NCBI GenBank assembly: GCA_017744605.1
Contig: JAGIAZ010000014.1
Span: forward strand, 1 to 64,000
Reading direction: 5' to 3'
Source: Sphingobium sp.
GTDB taxonomy: Bacteria > Pseudomonadota > Alphaproteobacteria > Sphingomonadales > Sphingomonadaceae
DNA length: 64,000 nt
Below, one piece after another: positions 53,239 to 62,075 of the stretch. Both the position numbers and the translations under genes were made by a program. The notes beneath the pieces were generated by a model that made no database searches, was not told the DNA's origin, and saw nothing but the letters and a program-made list of their open reading frames with translations. The stretch's first letter is position 1; each line of letters begins with the position of its first letter.

Positions 53239-55542
53239 ATGAATGCCCGACAGACCCTGAAATGTGCGATCCTCCTGGGTGCCGCTGCGATCGCCACCGC
53301 CCATGTTACAGCGGTGAAGGCGCAAACCGCCGCGAGCAGCCAGGCTCCTCTGAGCGATGCTGCCGTCCGCGCCCGCGCCAACGCGCTTCTCGCCAAGATG
53401 ACGCCGGAAGAGAAGGCCGGCCAACTCACGCAATATTTCAATTTCTTGCCGCCCGGCCAGCCCAATCCCGCGGTCGATGAGCTGACTGCGGGTCGAGTGG
53501 GATCGCTGCTCTTCGTCTCGGACGCGGCGGAGATTGACCGACTTCAGCGCATTGCCGTCGAGAAGACGCGCCTGAAGATTCCCGTGCTTTTCGGTTTCGA
53601 CGTCATCCACGGCTTCAAGACGATCATGCCGGTTCCGATCGCCGTTGCGGCGAGCTTCGATCCCAAGGTCGCCGAGGACGGTCAACGCGTGGCCTCATCC
53701 GAAGCGAGAGCCATCGGCCTGCACTGGACTTTCGCGCCGATGGTCGACATTGCGCGGGATCAGCGCTGGGGCCGCATCGTCGAAGGCGCCGGCGAAGATC
53801 CCTATCTCGGCTCCATCATGGCGGCAGCGCAGGTGCGCGGCTTCCAGGGGCCCAATATTGGGGCGCCGGGCCATATCATCGCCGGGCCCAAGCATTTTGC
53901 GGGCTATGGAGCGGCTCTGGGCGGTCGCGACTATGATGAGGTCAATCTCTCCGACAGTGAGCTCTGGAATGTCTACCTGCCGCCGTTCAAGGCTGCGGTC
54001 GACGCAGGCGCCGGCAATATCATGAGCGCCTATATGGGCCTCAACGGCAACCCGGCGAGCGGGAACAGCTGGCTGTTGACGGACGTTCTGCGCAAGGCCT
54101 GGGGTTTCAAGGGCTTCGTCGTGACGGACGCGGGCGCCGCCTATGATCTCAAGACCCACGAATATGCCAAGGACGTGCAGGACGCTGCGGTCCATGCCCT
54201 GAGTGCAGGCGTGGATCTCGAGATGAGCGTGGATCCATCCCGGGCGGCCTACAAGACCATTCCTGAGGCCCTGAAGACGGGGAAGCTCACGACGAAGCAA
54301 GTCGACGACGCGGTTCGCCGCGTGCTGGAAGCAAAGATCAGGATGGGCCTGTTCGAAAAGCCCTATGTCGACCAGGCCGAGGCGGCCCGTGTGCTCGCCG
54401 ATCCCGCGCACCGGCTGGTCTCGCGACAGGCGGCCGAGAGGACGTTCGTGTTGCTGCGGAACGCCGGCGGCCTGCTGCCTCTGGACAAGAACGGCATCAG
54501 GTCGGTCGCCGTCATCGGTCCGCTCGCCGACTCCGCGCGCGACACGGTCGGACCGTGGGTTTTCAGGCAGGACGACAGCGAGACGATCACGATCCTGGCA
54601 GGCATCAAGGCCAAGCTCGGAAGCGGCGTCAGCGTCGAATATGCCCCCGGCGTCTCGACGCCCGAACGGCTTTATGCATCGATGTTCGACGCGATGAGTC
54701 CGGTCAAGACGGTCAAGGTCGACGACAATGCCGAGATTGCGCGCTCGGTCGCAATCGCCAATAAATCGGATGTTACCGTTCTGGTGCTCGGCGAGCCGCA
54801 GAACATGATTGGCGAAGGCGCCAGCCGCGCGTCCCTCGATTTGCCGGGGCATCAGCAGCAATTGCTCGAAGCCGTGCTTGCGACGGGCAAGCCCGTTATC
54901 GTGCTGCTCATGAACGCGCGGCCGCTTGATCTGAAAGAGGCGCAGCCCAACGCCCTCATGAATATCTGGTATCCCGGCAGTCAGGGTGGTGCGGCGGTCG
55001 CCAATGTCCTGTTCGGAGACGTGGCGCCGGGCGGCAAGCTTCCCTTTTCATGGGTGCGCAGCATCGGCCAGTTGCCGCTTCCCTACTCGCATCTGACGAG
55101 CCATCAGCCGCAGAATGCCGGCAAGCGCTATAGCGACCAGCCATCGACGCCGCTTTATCCGTTCGGCTACGGACTCTCCTATTCCACCTTCTCGTTTTCC
55201 AATCTCAAGGTGAGCCAGCCTTCGGTCCGTCTCGGGGAGAGCGTCGATGTCACGGTGGACGTCAAGAACACCGGCTCCCGCACTGCCGACGAGGTCGCGC
55301 AGCTTTACATTCATCAGCGTTACGGTTCGTCGGCGCGACCGGTTCGCGAACTCAAGGGCTTCCAGCGTATCACGCTGGCGCCCGGTCAGACCCGGACGGT
55401 CTCCTTCACGCTGAAGCCGCAGGATCTGACCTACTGGTCATCGGCGAAGCGAGCATTCGTTCAGGACGAGACGACCTTCGATCTCTATGCTGGCGGCGAT
55501 TCAACCGCCTCGCTCGCAGCCACTTTCACTGTGGGGAAATAA
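53239..55542 (+). CDS. bglX: Periplasmic GH3 beta-glucosidase, BglX-like
   Basis: 767 aa; the ATG at 53239 follows GGAGAG. Signal peptide of about 32 residues (AILLGAAAIATAHVTAVKAQ). Architecture: GH3 N-domain with GFDVIHGFKT near 115, RWGRIVEGAGEDPYLG near 180, KHFAGYGAALGGRDYD near 220, and the nucleophile Asp297 in VVTDAGAAYDL. The C-domain has GEGASRASLDLPGHQQQLL near 525, followed by a fibronectin-III-like tail. Order and spacing match E. coli BglX. It hydrolyses beta-glucosides in the periplasm and belongs with the GH3/transporter genes upstream. Confidence 0.92.
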   Translation: MNARQTLKCAILLGAAAIATAHVTAVKAQTAASSQAPLSDAAVRARANALLAKMTPEEKAGQLTQYFNFLPPGQPNPAVDELTAGRVGSLLFVSDAAEIDRLQRIAVEKTRLKIPVLFGFDVIHGFKTIMPVPIAVAASFDPKVAEDGQRVASSEARAIGLHWTFAPMVDIARDQRWGRIVEGAGEDPYLGSIMAAAQVRGFQGPNIGAPGHIIAGPKHFAGYGAALGGRDYDEVNLSDSELWNVYLPPFKAAVDAGAGNIMSAYMGLNGNPASGNSWLLTDVLRKAWGFKGFVVTDAGAAYDLKTHEYAKDVQDAAVHALSAGVDLEMSVDPSRAAYKTIPEALKTGKLTTKQVDDAVRRVLEAKIRMGLFEKPYVDQAEAARVLADPAHRLVSRQAAERTFVLLRNAGGLLPLDKNGIRSVAVIGPLADSARDTVGPWVFRQDDSETITILAGIKAKLGSGVSVEYAPGVSTPERLYASMFDAMSPVKTVKVDDNAEIARSVAIANKSDVTVLVLGEPQNMIGEGASRASLDLPGHQQQLLEAVLATGKPVIVLLMNARPLDLKEAQPNALMNIWYPGSQGGAAVANVLFGDVAPGGKLPFSWVRSIGQLPLPYSHLTSHQPQNAGKRYSDQPSTPLYPFGYGLSYSTFSFSNLKVSQPSVRLGESVDVTVDVKNTGSRTADEVAQLYIHQRYGSSARPVRELKGFQRITLAPGQTRTVSFTLKPQDLTYWSSAKRAFVQDETTFDLYAGGDSTASLAATFTVGK

Positions 55543-55878
55543 GCGCGCAGGCGCGAATACCGACGATGATGTCGTTGAAGGACAGGCGGTGATGGGCGGG
55601 CGACGTGCCGCTCGTCACCGAGAACGGCTGCGGCACTGCTTCTGAGCGCATTTGAAGCGGTGCCGTGTCGAGATGTCATAGGCATCGATCGAGCCGCCCT
55701 ATGGACAGACCGGTTCACCATCGGTTTTCGGCCTGTGCGGCTTTGTCAGATCGTGCTGCGAGAACGTGCGGCTGGCCGGAAGCACATTCAACCCGGATCA
55801 AGCCGCGCTATTCTGCTGTCGCGATGGTCCACGCTTGAACATGGAGACAAAATGGCACGTCAGCGATAGTCTCCTGAT
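55543..55878. other. Intergenic region, nothing recognised
   Basis: 336 bases between the BglX-like gene and the SulP gene. A short open frame at 55660-55869 has no ribosome-binding site and no family look. No hairpin followed by a U tract was seen. Confidence 0.5.
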
Positions 55879-57486
55879 ATGCAATCGCGGGACCTCATCG
55901 CCGGGATCTCCATCGCCGGACTGATGTTGCCCGAAGCGATCGGCTATGCGGGGATCGCCGGCCTGGCGCCACAGCATGCATTGCTGGCGGCTTGCATCGG
56001 GACGTGCGCCTATCTGGTCCTCGGCCGCAGCCGCTTTGCGATTGTAACGCCGACCTCTTCGTCTGCCGCGATACTGGCTGCGGCATTGGGAGCGTTGCCT
56101 TTGCCGGGCGACGAGCGGGTCGTCACGGCAACGCTCGTCGTCGGCGCCGTTGGATTGATGTTCTGTGCGATGTCAGCCGCGCGTCTGGGAGGGCTTGCCG
56201 GCTTCATTTCGCGGCCGGTTTTGCGCGGTTTTGCTTTTGGCCTGGCCATCACGATTATCGTCAAGCAGCTGCCGATCATTGTCGGATCGCCGCTTCATGG
56301 CGGTAATATCGGTTTTCTCATTTTGGCGCTGGTGCGGAACATGACTGCCTGGCATATCGCCAGTATCGCGGTCGGCATTCTGGCCTTCCTCGCGCTGCTG
56401 TTGCTGAAGAGGTTCCCCCTCGTTCCCGGCCCCTTCCTGGTGCTCGCTGGCGGAATAGCCGCATCGATGCTGTTCGACCTGCCCGCATTGGGCGTCGCGA
56501 ATGTCGGCATGATCGATCTCATCCCGCATTGGGAGGGCTTTGCCTGGCCTTCGGACCATATGCTGTTGTCCTTGCCGCGGCTGGCTCTGCCGATCGTCCT
56601 CATCCTCTTTGCCGAGAGTTGGGGAACGATGCGGACCTTGGCCTTGCGCCATGGCGATGTGGTCGAACCCAATCGGGAATTGGGCGCGCTGGGCATCTCG
56701 AACATCGCGTCGGCCCTGGTCATGGGCATGCCGGTAGGGGCGGGCTTTTCGGCGGGGTCGGCAGCGGAAGCGGCCGGCGCCCAATCCAGATGGACCGCGT
56801 TCATCGCCGCTTTGTCGCTGGCCGCGCTGGTGCTTCTTGCCATGCCGCTGGTCGCGCATTTGCCCGAGCCTGTTTTGGCCGCGGTCGTCATCGCGGCGCT
56901 TTCCCATGCGCTCAGCCTGACTCCGCTGCTGCGGCTTTGGCGGATCCGCCGAGACGTGGCAGTGGCAATGGGCGCCGCCATCGGTGTGCTGGTCCTTGGC
57001 GTGCTCGACGGCATGTTGTTTGCGATCGCCCTGTCCCTTGCGCTGCTTATCCGCAGGCTCGCGACGCCGCATGTCAGCCAACTCGGGCAACTCGGTGCCG
57101 GCCATGATTATGTCGACATCGCTTATCATCCCGAGGCCTGCGTGCCGGCCGGGATCGGCATTTTCAGACCGGCAGAACCGCTCTTCTTCGCCAATGCAGA
57201 ACGCGTGCTCGCAAAAATCGCGGCGCTTCAGGCCAAGGCGCCGGATCAGCGAAAAATCATTCTCAGCCTTGAGGAAAGCTTCGATCTCGACAGCACGGCG
57301 CTGGATGCTGTCGGCGAGTTCGATGCCCTCATGCGCCAGCGCAACGTGACCCTGCAACTTGCGCGTGTGCGCGATCATGTTAGAGACTTGATGCGCCAGG
57401 CAGGCGCGTACGACCTGCTGGCACGAAGCAGCTACAGCGTTGACGATGCAGTCCAGGCATTGACCCATGATCGGGAGAAGGCGTGA
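55879..57486 (+). CDS. SulP-family anion transporter with STAS domain
   Basis: 535 aa. Residues 1-395 hold 10-12 membrane segments with the SulP opening LIAGISIAGLMLPEAIGYAGIAGL and later FAESWGTMRTLALRHGD and MGMPVGAGFSAGSAAEAAGAQSRWTAFIAA. Residues about 405-520 are a STAS domain (GIGIFRPAEPLFFANAERVL, then LSLEESFDLDSTALDAVGEF). It transports an anion such as sulfate or bicarbonate/dicarboxylate; no sulfate-assimilation gene is nearby. Its stop overlaps the ParB-like gene, so the two are co-translated. Confidence 0.88.
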   Translation: MQSRDLIAGISIAGLMLPEAIGYAGIAGLAPQHALLAACIGTCAYLVLGRSRFAIVTPTSSSAAILAAALGALPLPGDERVVTATLVVGAVGLMFCAMSAARLGGLAGFISRPVLRGFAFGLAITIIVKQLPIIVGSPLHGGNIGFLILALVRNMTAWHIASIAVGILAFLALLLLKRFPLVPGPFLVLAGGIAASMLFDLPALGVANVGMIDLIPHWEGFAWPSDHMLLSLPRLALPIVLILFAESWGTMRTLALRHGDVVEPNRELGALGISNIASALVMGMPVGAGFSAGSAAEAAGAQSRWTAFIAALSLAALVLLAMPLVAHLPEPVLAAVVIAALSHALSLTPLLRLWRIRRDVAVAMGAAIGVLVLGVLDGMLFAIALSLALLIRRLATPHVSQLGQLGAGHDYVDIAYHPEACVPAGIGIFRPAEPLFFANAERVLAKIAALQAKAPDQRKIILSLEESFDLDSTALDAVGEFDALMRQRNVTLQLARVRDHVRDLMRQAGAYDLLARSSYSVDDAVQALTHDREKA

Positions 57487-58109
57487 TGCATGACGGTCGG
57501 TTCGAACCCCAGCTTCATTCTGTCGCGATTTCTGAGCTGCGTCCGACCCAAATCACGGTCGGCTTCAAGGAGGTCGCTCGAAAGCGCCATGAATGGGGCG
57601 TGCGTGAGATCAAGGAGCGCCCGGACTTTCTCGGGCGACATATGATCCCGGTCGTCGTCGGTCCCAAGGGACGGTACTGGATTGTGGACCATCACCATCT
57701 GGTGCTCGCCCTCCATGAGGAAGGCGTCGAACATGTTTTCACGAGCGTGCTCGCCAATCTGAGCCAACTCAAACCCTCCACTTTTCTGACCTTCATGGAT
57801 AACCGCAACTGGCTGCATCCCTTCGATGAAAAGGGACACCGCCAGGGTTATGAGGCCTTGCCCCAGCACATCGGCAAGCTCGTGGATGATCCCTATCGCT
57901 CGCTCGCAGGCGCTGTCCGGCGCGCGGGCGGCTATGCGAAAGTGGATACGCCCTATAGCGAGTTTTTGTGGGCGGATTTCCTGCGTGGACGGATCAAGCG
58001 TTCAAAGCTCGAGGCGCGGTTCGATCACAGCGTGGTCAAGGCAGTGGCCATCGCAAATTCCGAGGACGCCAAATATCTGCCTGGCTGGGCCGGCGTCTCG
58101 GCCAGCTGA
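57483..58109 (+). CDS. ParB-like (ParBc_2 family) protein
   Basis: 208 aa starting in an overlap with SulP (GTG 57483, or ATG 57486). Motifs: SELRPTQITVGFKEVARKRHEW, HMIPVVVGPKGRYWIVDHHHLVLAL and FMDNRNWLHPFDEKG, as in the COG4318 group that resembles the ParB N-domain. No HTH of a true partition protein is seen, so chromosome partition is unlikely. Members may be nucleases or nucleotide-binding proteins. Coupling to an anion transporter is unexplained. Confidence 0.82.
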   Translation: MMHDGRFEPQLHSVAISELRPTQITVGFKEVARKRHEWGVREIKERPDFLGRHMIPVVVGPKGRYWIVDHHHLVLALHEEGVEHVFTSVLANLSQLKPSTFLTFMDNRNWLHPFDEKGHRQGYEALPQHIGKLVDDPYRSLAGAVRRAGGYAKVDTPYSEFLWADFLRGRIKRSKLEARFDHSVVKAVAIANSEDAKYLPGWAGVSAS

Positions 58110-58476
58110 ATCAGGCGGTGCGGTGATACGCCGAGGCTCGCCCCGATAGCCGCCATTCAGCCGCTCTACGGGTGCCCCGTCAGCGCTGGCTGAAAGCCTT
58201 TCCACCTCTCCGGACGAGCGGTCTTGCATGTCCCGGCGCACTGCGTTGTTCTCTTGCCAGGGGACAAGCCGTTGTCCCGTGTCCAGGGGGCAGACGTGCC
58301 GGTGGCGAGCCGCCATCGGGAAGAGGGTATAGCGGAGGATGCGATGCTCGAAGGAAACAAGGTCATTATCACCGTCGCCATCAATGGCGGCATGCAGCAG
58401 GACCTGCAAAAACGCCCAATGACATTTCAAGGCTGTGAGAATGTCGGTGTCACTGGTGACGAGGTGGCCGGAAGGA
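58110..58476. other. Gap between ParB-like gene and tRNA-Lys, with a gene remnant
   Basis: 367 bases. The first 230 show no gene. From 58344 a good ribosome-binding site and a short coding stretch resemble the start of a DUF849-type gene (listed separately), after which similarity is lost just before the tRNA. Confidence 0.5.
58344..58430 (+). pseudogene. Possible 5' remnant of a DUF849/BKACE-type gene
   Basis: A GGAGG site precedes ATG 58344, followed by a start KVIITVAINGGMQQD that resembles the first strand of 3-keto-5-aminohexanoate cleavage (DUF849) enzymes. After about 28 codons the likeness ends and the frame runs into the tRNA gene. It looks like the left-over 5' end of a deleted gene beside tRNA-Lys, as at genomic-island borders. 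The assignment rests on a short stretch and is tentative. Confidence 0.35.
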
Positions 58477-58552
58477 TGGTGAGCCCTGCTGGGTTCGAAC
58501 CAGCGACCTACTGATTAAAAGTCAGTTGCTCTACCGACTGAGCTAAGGGCCC
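58477..58552 (-). tRNA. tRNA-Lys (anticodon UUU)
   Basis: Minus-strand cloverleaf of 76 nt including an encoded CCA. The acceptor stem GGGCCCT pairs with AGGGCTC (one G-U), the D arm contains AGCTCAGTCGGTAGAGC, the anticodon arm ACTGA-CTTTTAA-TCAGT has UUU, and the T arm GCTGG-TTCGAAC-CCAGC is perfect. Confidence 0.97.
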
Positions 58553-58642
58553 TTCCGCAGCGCCACGGCGCGGCTGGGGGTCACCTAGAGATGCAGCCTC
58601 GCGCGGTCAATGCCTTGGTCCTGACCGTGAAGTTGATCGCGG

Positions 58643-58678
58643 CAATTTCTGCTTCGCACATGCGCGAAGCAGAAATTG
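58643..58678. repeat. Perfect 15-bp inverted repeat upstream of the heptose operon
   Basis: CAATTTCTGCTTCGC (58643-58657) and its exact reverse complement (58664-58678) with a 6-base loop. It lies between tRNA-Lys and the epimerase gene, 107 bp before the latter. There is no U tract, so it is more likely a regulatory or recombination site than a terminator. Confidence 0.7.
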
Positions 58679-58784
58679 TCCTTCTCGCGCCCGTCATCGC
58701 GCAGGAGAGCTTGCCGTGGCGAGCATCTCGCTGCACTAGGCGTGCGTGTCGCGCGAGCGGGCCATTTGACGGAGTTGGCAAGGA

Positions 58785-59735
58785 ATGGGACTTCACTTGA
58801 TCGCAGGCGGCGCCGGCTTCATTGGCGTCAATCTCGCGCGAGCTTTACTCGATGAAGGCTACGAGGTTCTGGTTCTGGACGATCTTTCGCGCGGTTCGCG
58901 TGAGGCTATGGGCGCTCTGCTGCAGCACAACGGTTTCATGTTCCGCCAAGTCGATTGCAGCGACCCCGACGCAATCGACGCAGCGCTACAAAATGACACG
59001 ATCGACGAAGTTTGGCACATGGCCGCCAATTCAGACATTCCTGCGGGCGTTGCCGATTATCGCGTCGATTTGCGCCAAACTTTCATAACGACGGCGGCAT
59101 TGCTGGACGTGATGAAACGGCGCGATATCAAGATCCTGCATTTCGCGTCCAGCTCGGCCATTTACGGCGATCTCGGCGATCAACTCATCCACGAGGATAT
59201 CGGACCGCTGCAGCCTATCTCCAATTATGGCGCAATGAAGCTGGCATCCGAGGCGCAGATCCGTGCGGCCAAAGAGGCTTATCTCGACCATGCCAGCATC
59301 TTCCGCTTCCCTAATGTGATCGGCGTGCCGGCGACCCATGGCGTCATTCTCGATTTCGTGGGCAAGCTGAAGCAGACCCCGGATAGCCTCGAGGTGCTCG
59401 GCAACGGCACGCAGCAAAAGGCCTATCTGCACGTCGCTGATCTGGTGCGGGCGATGCTGCATATTCGCGCGATACGACAGCCATATGCGGTGTTCAACAT
59501 TGGTCCGACCGACGAGGGCATCACTGTGCGCGAAATTGCGGAACGCGTGCGCGACCGGTTCAAGCCCGAGGCTGCCATCAAATATGGCGAAGGCAATCGC
59601 GGCTGGGTGGGTGACGTACCGAAGTTCCGCTACTCCGTACAGCGGCTGCTCGACACTGGCTGGGCACCGACGCTGGGTTCCTATGACGCGGTCTACAAAG
59701 CGGTCGACGAGATTGTCGCGCAGGAGACGCGCTGA
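58785..59735 (+). CDS. NAD-dependent epimerase/dehydratase
   Basis: 316-aa extended SDR of the sugar-nucleotide epimerase group. LIAGGAGFIGVNLARALL is the cofactor loop, WHMAANSDIP near residue 76 and SSSAIYGD with YGAMK near 122-146 give Ser, Tyr and Lys, and FNIGPTDEGITVREIAERV is near 243. It probably modifies a GDP- or UDP-linked sugar. It is the first gene of the heptose operon, ending in a 1-nt TGATG overlap with the transferase-phosphatase gene, so a GDP-heptose or its product is a likely substrate. Confidence 0.87.
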   Translation: MGLHLIAGGAGFIGVNLARALLDEGYEVLVLDDLSRGSREAMGALLQHNGFMFRQVDCSDPDAIDAALQNDTIDEVWHMAANSDIPAGVADYRVDLRQTFITTAALLDVMKRRDIKILHFASSSAIYGDLGDQLIHEDIGPLQPISNYGAMKLASEAQIRAAKEAYLDHASIFRFPNVIGVPATHGVILDFVGKLKQTPDSLEVLGNGTQQKAYLHVADLVRAMLHIRAIRQPYAVFNIGPTDEGITVREIAERVRDRFKPEAAIKYGEGNRGWVGDVPKFRYSVQRLLDTGWAPTLGSYDAVYKAVDEIVAQETR

Positions 59736-61078
59736 TGGTGCAAGCCGTCATCTTGGCGGGGGGCAAGGGCACGCGCTTGGCGAGCCGCCTTAATGGCAAG
59801 CCCAAGCCGCTGGTCGACGTTGACGGCGTGCCTTTGCTCAAGCGCCAGATCGACAACCTGATGGCCAATGGCGTCGACGACATCGTGCTGCTGGTCAATC
59901 ATGCGGCCAACCAGATCGAAGCCTTTATTGCAGAGCAGAATTTCGCCTGTGCCGTGACGCTGATCGATGACGGCGATCCGCGCGGTACAGCAGGCGCTGC
60001 TTTGGCCTGCCTCGACCGGCTGCAGGACCGCTTCGTGGTCGTCTATGGCGATACGTTGTTCGATGTCGATATCACGCATATGATTGATATTCATATCAAA
60101 TCTGGCGCGCATGGCACGTTACTGCTGCATCCCAACGACCATCCGCACGATTCCGATCTGGTGGAGATTTCGGAAGAGGGCTGGATCACCGCCTTCCATT
60201 CCTACCCGCATAACCCGGGCTGGTATCTGCGTAATCTCGTCAACGCAGCGCTCTATGTAATTGACAAGAAATGTCTAACTGGCTGGGTCGATCGGATACC
60301 CGTCGGCGATTTCGCCAAGGACTTGTTCCCTGCCATGTTGACCGAAGGCGCACTACTGCAAGGCTATGTGTCCTTCGAATATATCAAAGACGTCGGCACG
60401 CCCACACGTCTCGACAAGGCCGAGGGGCATTTGCGTCGCGGCGTCGTCGAGCGCGCGCGGCGGCGTTATCCGCAGAAGGCCGTATTCTTGGATCGCGACG
60501 GTACGCTCAACCAGCTCACCGATTACGTCCGCAAGCCCGATGATCTCGTTCTGTTCGAAGATGCGGGCGCCGCGGTGCATCGCCTCAATGATGCGGAGTA
60601 TCGCGTGGTTGTCGTGACCAACCAGCCTGTGCTGGCGAGGGGTGAATGCGACGTGGCCGGACTTGCGCAGATCCACGCGAAGCTGGAAAGTGAGCTAGGT
60701 GATGCTGGCGCTTTTCTGGACGCCATTTATTATTGCCCGCATCACCCTCACAAAGGCTATGCGGGTGAGGTGCCTGAGCTCAAGATTGATTGCGCCTGCC
60801 GCAAGCCGGGCATGCTGATGATCGAGCAGGCCGTAACGGCGCTCAACATCGACCTTGCGCGTTCATGGATGGTGGGCGACAGCACAGCCGATATTGCGAT
60901 GGCTGGCAAAGCCGGTATCAGGTCGGTCCTGGTAAGAACCGGTGAGGGCGGGCGTGATGGCAAATGGCCCGCTGCGCCCGACTTCACTGCCGGCTCGCTG
61001 GCGGAGGCGGTCGACATCATTCTCGCCAACCAGCAAAGCGCCGGGACGCTGGCCATTTCGGAGACGATTCAGCAGTGA
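59735..61078 (+). CDS. Fused heptose-1-phosphate guanylyltransferase and heptose bisphosphate phosphatase (HddC-GmhB)
   Basis: 447 aa in two domains. Residues about 1-235 are a nucleotidyltransferase (VILAGGKGTRLASRLNGKPKPLVDVDGVPLL, then VVYGDTLFDVD and VNAALYVID), like HddC. Residues about 245-430 are a HAD phosphatase: catalytic FLDRDGTLN, then TNQPVLARGE, zinc ligands YYCPHHPHK and CACRKPG, and WMVGDSTADI, which together mark GmhB. It would remove the C7 phosphate from heptose 1,7-bisphosphate and then transfer GMP. Two steps of GDP-D-glycero-D-manno-heptose synthesis thus lie on one chain. Confidence 0.9.
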   Translation: MVQAVILAGGKGTRLASRLNGKPKPLVDVDGVPLLKRQIDNLMANGVDDIVLLVNHAANQIEAFIAEQNFACAVTLIDDGDPRGTAGAALACLDRLQDRFVVVYGDTLFDVDITHMIDIHIKSGAHGTLLLHPNDHPHDSDLVEISEEGWITAFHSYPHNPGWYLRNLVNAALYVIDKKCLTGWVDRIPVGDFAKDLFPAMLTEGALLQGYVSFEYIKDVGTPTRLDKAEGHLRRGVVERARRRYPQKAVFLDRDGTLNQLTDYVRKPDDLVLFEDAGAAVHRLNDAEYRVVVVTNQPVLARGECDVAGLAQIHAKLESELGDAGAFLDAIYYCPHHPHKGYAGEVPELKIDCACRKPGMLMIEQAVTALNIDLARSWMVGDSTADIAMAGKAGIRSVLVRTGEGGRDGKWPAAPDFTAGSLAEAVDIILANQQSAGTLAISETIQQ

Positions 61079-62058
61079 TCATTAGCCGGACCCCCTTGCG
61101 GATGAGCTTCGTCGGTGGCGGCAGCGACTTGCCCGCTTTCTATCGCGAGCATGGCGGTGCCGTACTCAGCACCGCGATCGACAAATATGTCTATGTGAGC
61201 ATCAACCGGAAGTTCGACGGCGGTATCCGGCTCGCTTATTCGAAGACCGAGGAGGTGCAGACGCTCGAAGAGATTGAGCACAGGCTCCTCAAGGCGGCTT
61301 TTGAGCTGATGAACATGCGCGGCGGTGTCGAGATCACCACGACGGCGGATATTCCGTCGCGCGGCACGGGTCTCGGATCCTCATCCTCGTTCACAGTGGG
61401 CCTGCTCAACGCCATGTATGCCTATCGGGGCCAGCATGTGTCGTGCGAGGAGCTGGGCCGGCTCAGCTGTGAGGTTGAGATCGAGCGCTGTGGCGAACCC
61501 ATCGGCAAGCAGGATCAATATGCGGCCGCGATGGGTGGCTTCAACCTCATCGAATTCCGGCCGGATGAAAGCGTTGGCGTGTCTCCGGTCATCATGCGTC
61601 GTGACCTACTGGACTTGCTCGAGCAGCGCATCGTCGTGTTTTACACCGGCATTACGCGCAGCGCTTCGGCGATCCTCGAGGCACAGTCATCACAATCGGC
61701 GACCGACAAGACAAAACAGGCTGCGCTAAAGCGCATGGTCGAACTCGCCTTCATCATGCGTGACGAACTCTCGGCCGGACATATCGACAGCTTTGGCCAT
61801 ATTCTCGACGAGAACTGGTCGCTCAAGAGGACACTCACGACTGGGATTTCCAACGCGGAGATCGATGGTTGGTACGATGCCGCGATGGGCGCGGGTGCAC
61901 TGGGCGGCAAGTTGCTGGGCGCGGGGCAAGGCGGCTTCATGATGTTTTACGCGCCGAAGGAACGCCATGAGGACATTGCCAATGCGGTCGGCCTGCGGAA
62001 GGTCGACTTCGGTTTTGAGCCGCTCGGCAGCCGCATCCTCTTCTACAATCCGCGTTGA
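61075..62058 (+). CDS. hddA: D-glycero-D-manno-heptose 7-phosphate kinase
   Basis: 327-aa GHMP kinase from a GTG that overlaps the upstream stop by 4 nt. It opens IISRTPLRMSFVGGGSDLPAF, with the ATP-binding GTGLGSSSSFTVGLLNA near residue 100, KQDQYAAAMGGFN near 146, and the closing GGKLLGAGQGGFMMF near 277, all typical of HddA. It phosphorylates heptose 7-phosphate at C1. It sits between the HddC-GmhB fusion and GmhA, matching the pathway. Confidence 0.92.
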   Translation: MIISRTPLRMSFVGGGSDLPAFYREHGGAVLSTAIDKYVYVSINRKFDGGIRLAYSKTEEVQTLEEIEHRLLKAAFELMNMRGGVEITTTADIPSRGTGLGSSSSFTVGLLNAMYAYRGQHVSCEELGRLSCEVEIERCGEPIGKQDQYAAAMGGFNLIEFRPDESVGVSPVIMRRDLLDLLEQRIVVFYTGITRSASAILEAQSSQSATDKTKQAALKRMVELAFIMRDELSAGHIDSFGHILDENWSLKRTLTTGISNAEIDGWYDAAMGAGALGGKLLGAGQGGFMMFYAPKERHEDIANAVGLRKVDFGFEPLGSRILFYNPR

Positions 62059-62075
62059 GCTGCGAGATCGTCAAA

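Noticed and set aside
55660..55869. 69-codon frame between bglX and the SulP gene
   Set aside because: No ribosome-binding site, no family pattern and weak codon bias.
58224..58514. Plus-strand frame ending SPAGFEPATY
   Set aside because: The end is translation of the tRNA-Lys gene in antisense, a well-known false protein ending. Only the short stretch from 58344 was kept as a possible remnant.
60964..61074. Upstream extension of hddA
   Set aside because: It lies inside the HddC-GmhB gene in another frame. GTG 61075 in the stop overlap gives the conserved family start.
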